Source of the DNA: Brienomyrus brachyistius | Taxonomy: Eukaryota; Chordata; Actinopteri; Osteoglossiformes; Mormyridae | Length of the DNA: 64,000 nucleotides | Assembly: GCF_023856365.1 (NCBI RefSeq) | Contig: NW_026042722.1 | Coordinates: 1-64,000 of the forward strand | Reading direction: 5' to 3' | Part shown: positions 63,204 through 64,000 of the stretch, one piece after another | Position numbering within the stretch: the first letter of the stretch is position 1 | Layout: every line of letters starts with the position of its first letter | Translations under genes and position numbers: made by a program | Notes under the pieces: model-generated | Database searches by the model: none | What the model was told of the DNA's origin: nothing | What the model saw: only the letters and a program-made list of their open reading frames with translations

Positions 63204-64000
63204 GTCATGGACATGCATCCCGTCCAGGGTGTCCCCCAGCCCTGTGCGCTGTGATGGACTGGCATCCCATCCAGGGTGTACCCCAGCCCCGTGCCCTGTG
63301 ATGGACTGGCAACCGTCCAGGGAGTCCCCCAGCCCTGTGCCCTGCGATGGACAGGCATCCCGTCCAGGCTGTACCTCAGCCCTGTGCCCTGCGATGGACT
63401 GGCATCCTGTCCAGGCTGTACCCCAGACCTCTGCCCTGCGATGGACTGGCATCCCATCCAGGGTGTCCCCCAGCCCTGTACCCTGTGATGGACTGGCATC
63501 CCATCCAGGGTGTCCCCCAGCCCTGTGCCATGCGATGGACTGGCATCCCATCCAGGGTGTCCCCCAGCCCTGTGCCCTGCGATGGACTGGCATCCAATCC
63601 AGGCTGTACCCCAGCCCTGTGCCCTGTGATGGACTGGCATCCCATCCAGGTTGTTACCCAGCACCGTGCCCTGCGATGGACTGGCATCCCGTCCAGGTTG
63701 TACCCCAGCACCCTGCCCTGCGATGGACTGGCATCCCGTCCAGGGTGTCCCTCAGCCCTGTGCCCTGCGATGGACTGGCATCCCGTCCAGGGTGTCCCCC
63801 AGCCCCGTGCCCTGTGATGGACTGGCATCGCATCCAGGCTGTACCCTGTGCCCTGTGATGCACTGGCATCCCGTCCAGGGTGTCCATCAGCCCTGTGCCC
63901 GATGATGGGCTGGCATCCCGGCCAGGCTGTACCACTAGCCCTCTGCCCTGTGATGGACTGGCATCCCGTCCTGGGTGTCCCTCAGCCCTGTGCCCTGCGA
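63204..64000 (+). repeat. 3.59-kb higher-order repeat, truncated copy at window end
   Basis: After GTCATGGACATG at 63,204, the order follows 34,924-35,690, including the jump to CGTCCTGGGTGTCCC near 63,968. The window stops inside this block. One base is missing near 63,313 (GGCAACCGTCC instead of GGCAACCCGTCC). Confidence 0.8.

Larger units (their letters stand above)
1..64000. repeat. 47-bp satellite array filling the entire window
   Basis: Every stretch read is a variant of one monomer of about 47 bp containing GATGGACTGGCATCCC, then RTCCAGG, a variable segment such as CTGTACCCCAG, GTGTCCCCCAG or TTGTACCCCAG, and a CCCTGTGCCCTG-like end. All copies face the same way. A consensus monomer is about 66% GC (31 of 47 by hand count) and C-rich on the plus strand (19 C, 12 G). 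No unique sequence interrupts the array and neither edge is visible. The monomer length is not divisible by three, both strands stay open for hundreds of codons, and variants follow a higher-order order; together these mark non-coding satellite DNA. Vertebrate origin is inferred from CpG-type variation and from resemblance to L2/SINE tails. The identity of the repeat family was not searched. Confidence 0.97.

Noticed and set aside
1..64000. A giant repetitive protein gene (mucin-, collagen- or proline-rich-like)
   Set aside because: The monomer length is not a multiple of three, no single frame stays open across the array, and both strands look equally open. Splice sites or non-repeat exons are absent.
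1..64000. CRISPR array
   Set aside because: Repeats of 47 bp are directly contiguous, with no unique spacers and no cas genes. The variable segment belongs to a few recurring classes and is not unique.
1..64000. Telomeric repeat or interstitial telomere tract
   Set aside because: No TTAGGG/CCCTAA-like tandem tract was seen. Isolated CCCTAG or CCCTAA words are point variants of CCCCAG.
1..64000. Ribosomal DNA spacer, tRNA-derived SINE head or an intact LINE
   Set aside because: No rRNA coding sequence, no A/B-box tRNA-like head, no reverse transcriptase frame and no poly-A or microsatellite tail are present. Only a tail-like core of about 47 bp is repeated.
1..64000. Bacterial or phage accessory region with a defence system
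   Set aside because: There are no bacterial gene signatures, ribosome-binding sites or non-repeat frames. The repeat type, length and CpG-centred variation fit a vertebrate satellite.

Overview
The whole 64,000-base window is one satellite array. It is built from a GC-rich monomer of about 47 bp, recognisable by GATGGACTGGCATCCC followed by RTCCAGG, and repeated head to tail in one orientation from base 1 to base 64,000. I estimate about 1,380 monomers, from a mean length near 46.3 bp. I saw no unique sequence, gene, RNA gene, promoter, terminator or intact mobile element. Both ends of the window lie inside the array, so its true length is unknown and larger than 64 kb. The many long open frames on both strands are a by-product of the repeat: the monomer length is not a multiple of three, so three monomers read as a 47-residue peptide repeat.

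The organism is most likely a vertebrate, possibly a fish. This is inference. The monomer core resembles, from memory and without a search, the 3' tail shared by L2-clade LINEs and related SINEs, which is abundant in fish and some other vertebrates. The main variable sites (CG/TG and CG/CA) look like CpG decay in a methylated genome.

The interest lies in the layered organisation. Most monomers are 47 bp. Recurrent short classes of 41 bp (two types) and 40 bp are placed in a conserved order, and a recurring eight-monomer cassette is exactly 364 bp. Layout by region: 0-3 kb matches 29.1-32.3 kb and 53.8-57.0 kb. 2.2-18.8 kb is a superunit of about 16.6 kb that contains a tandem duplication of about 6.8 kb, and it restarts at 18.8 kb and runs to about 27.2 kb. 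27.2-29 kb is a mosaic. 29-35.7 kb carries a 3.59-kb higher-order repeat (HOR). 35.9-38.3 kb is a second copy of 20.2-22.5 kb. 39-46.8 kb is a 2,161-bp HOR with one truncated copy. 47.9-52.3 kb is a 2,842-bp HOR whose second copy lacks seven monomers. 52.6-64 kb repeats 28.3-35.7 kb at a distance of about 24.7 kb, with one extra 3.59-kb unit.

Copies differ from one another mainly by whole-monomer gains and losses, as expected from unequal exchange. One copy (59.6-63.2 kb) instead carries a dense set of single-base indels and may be a poorly polished part of the assembly. No genes act together here. Any biological role (heterochromatin, a centromere-like or subtelomeric block, satellite RNA) cannot be decided from this sequence.
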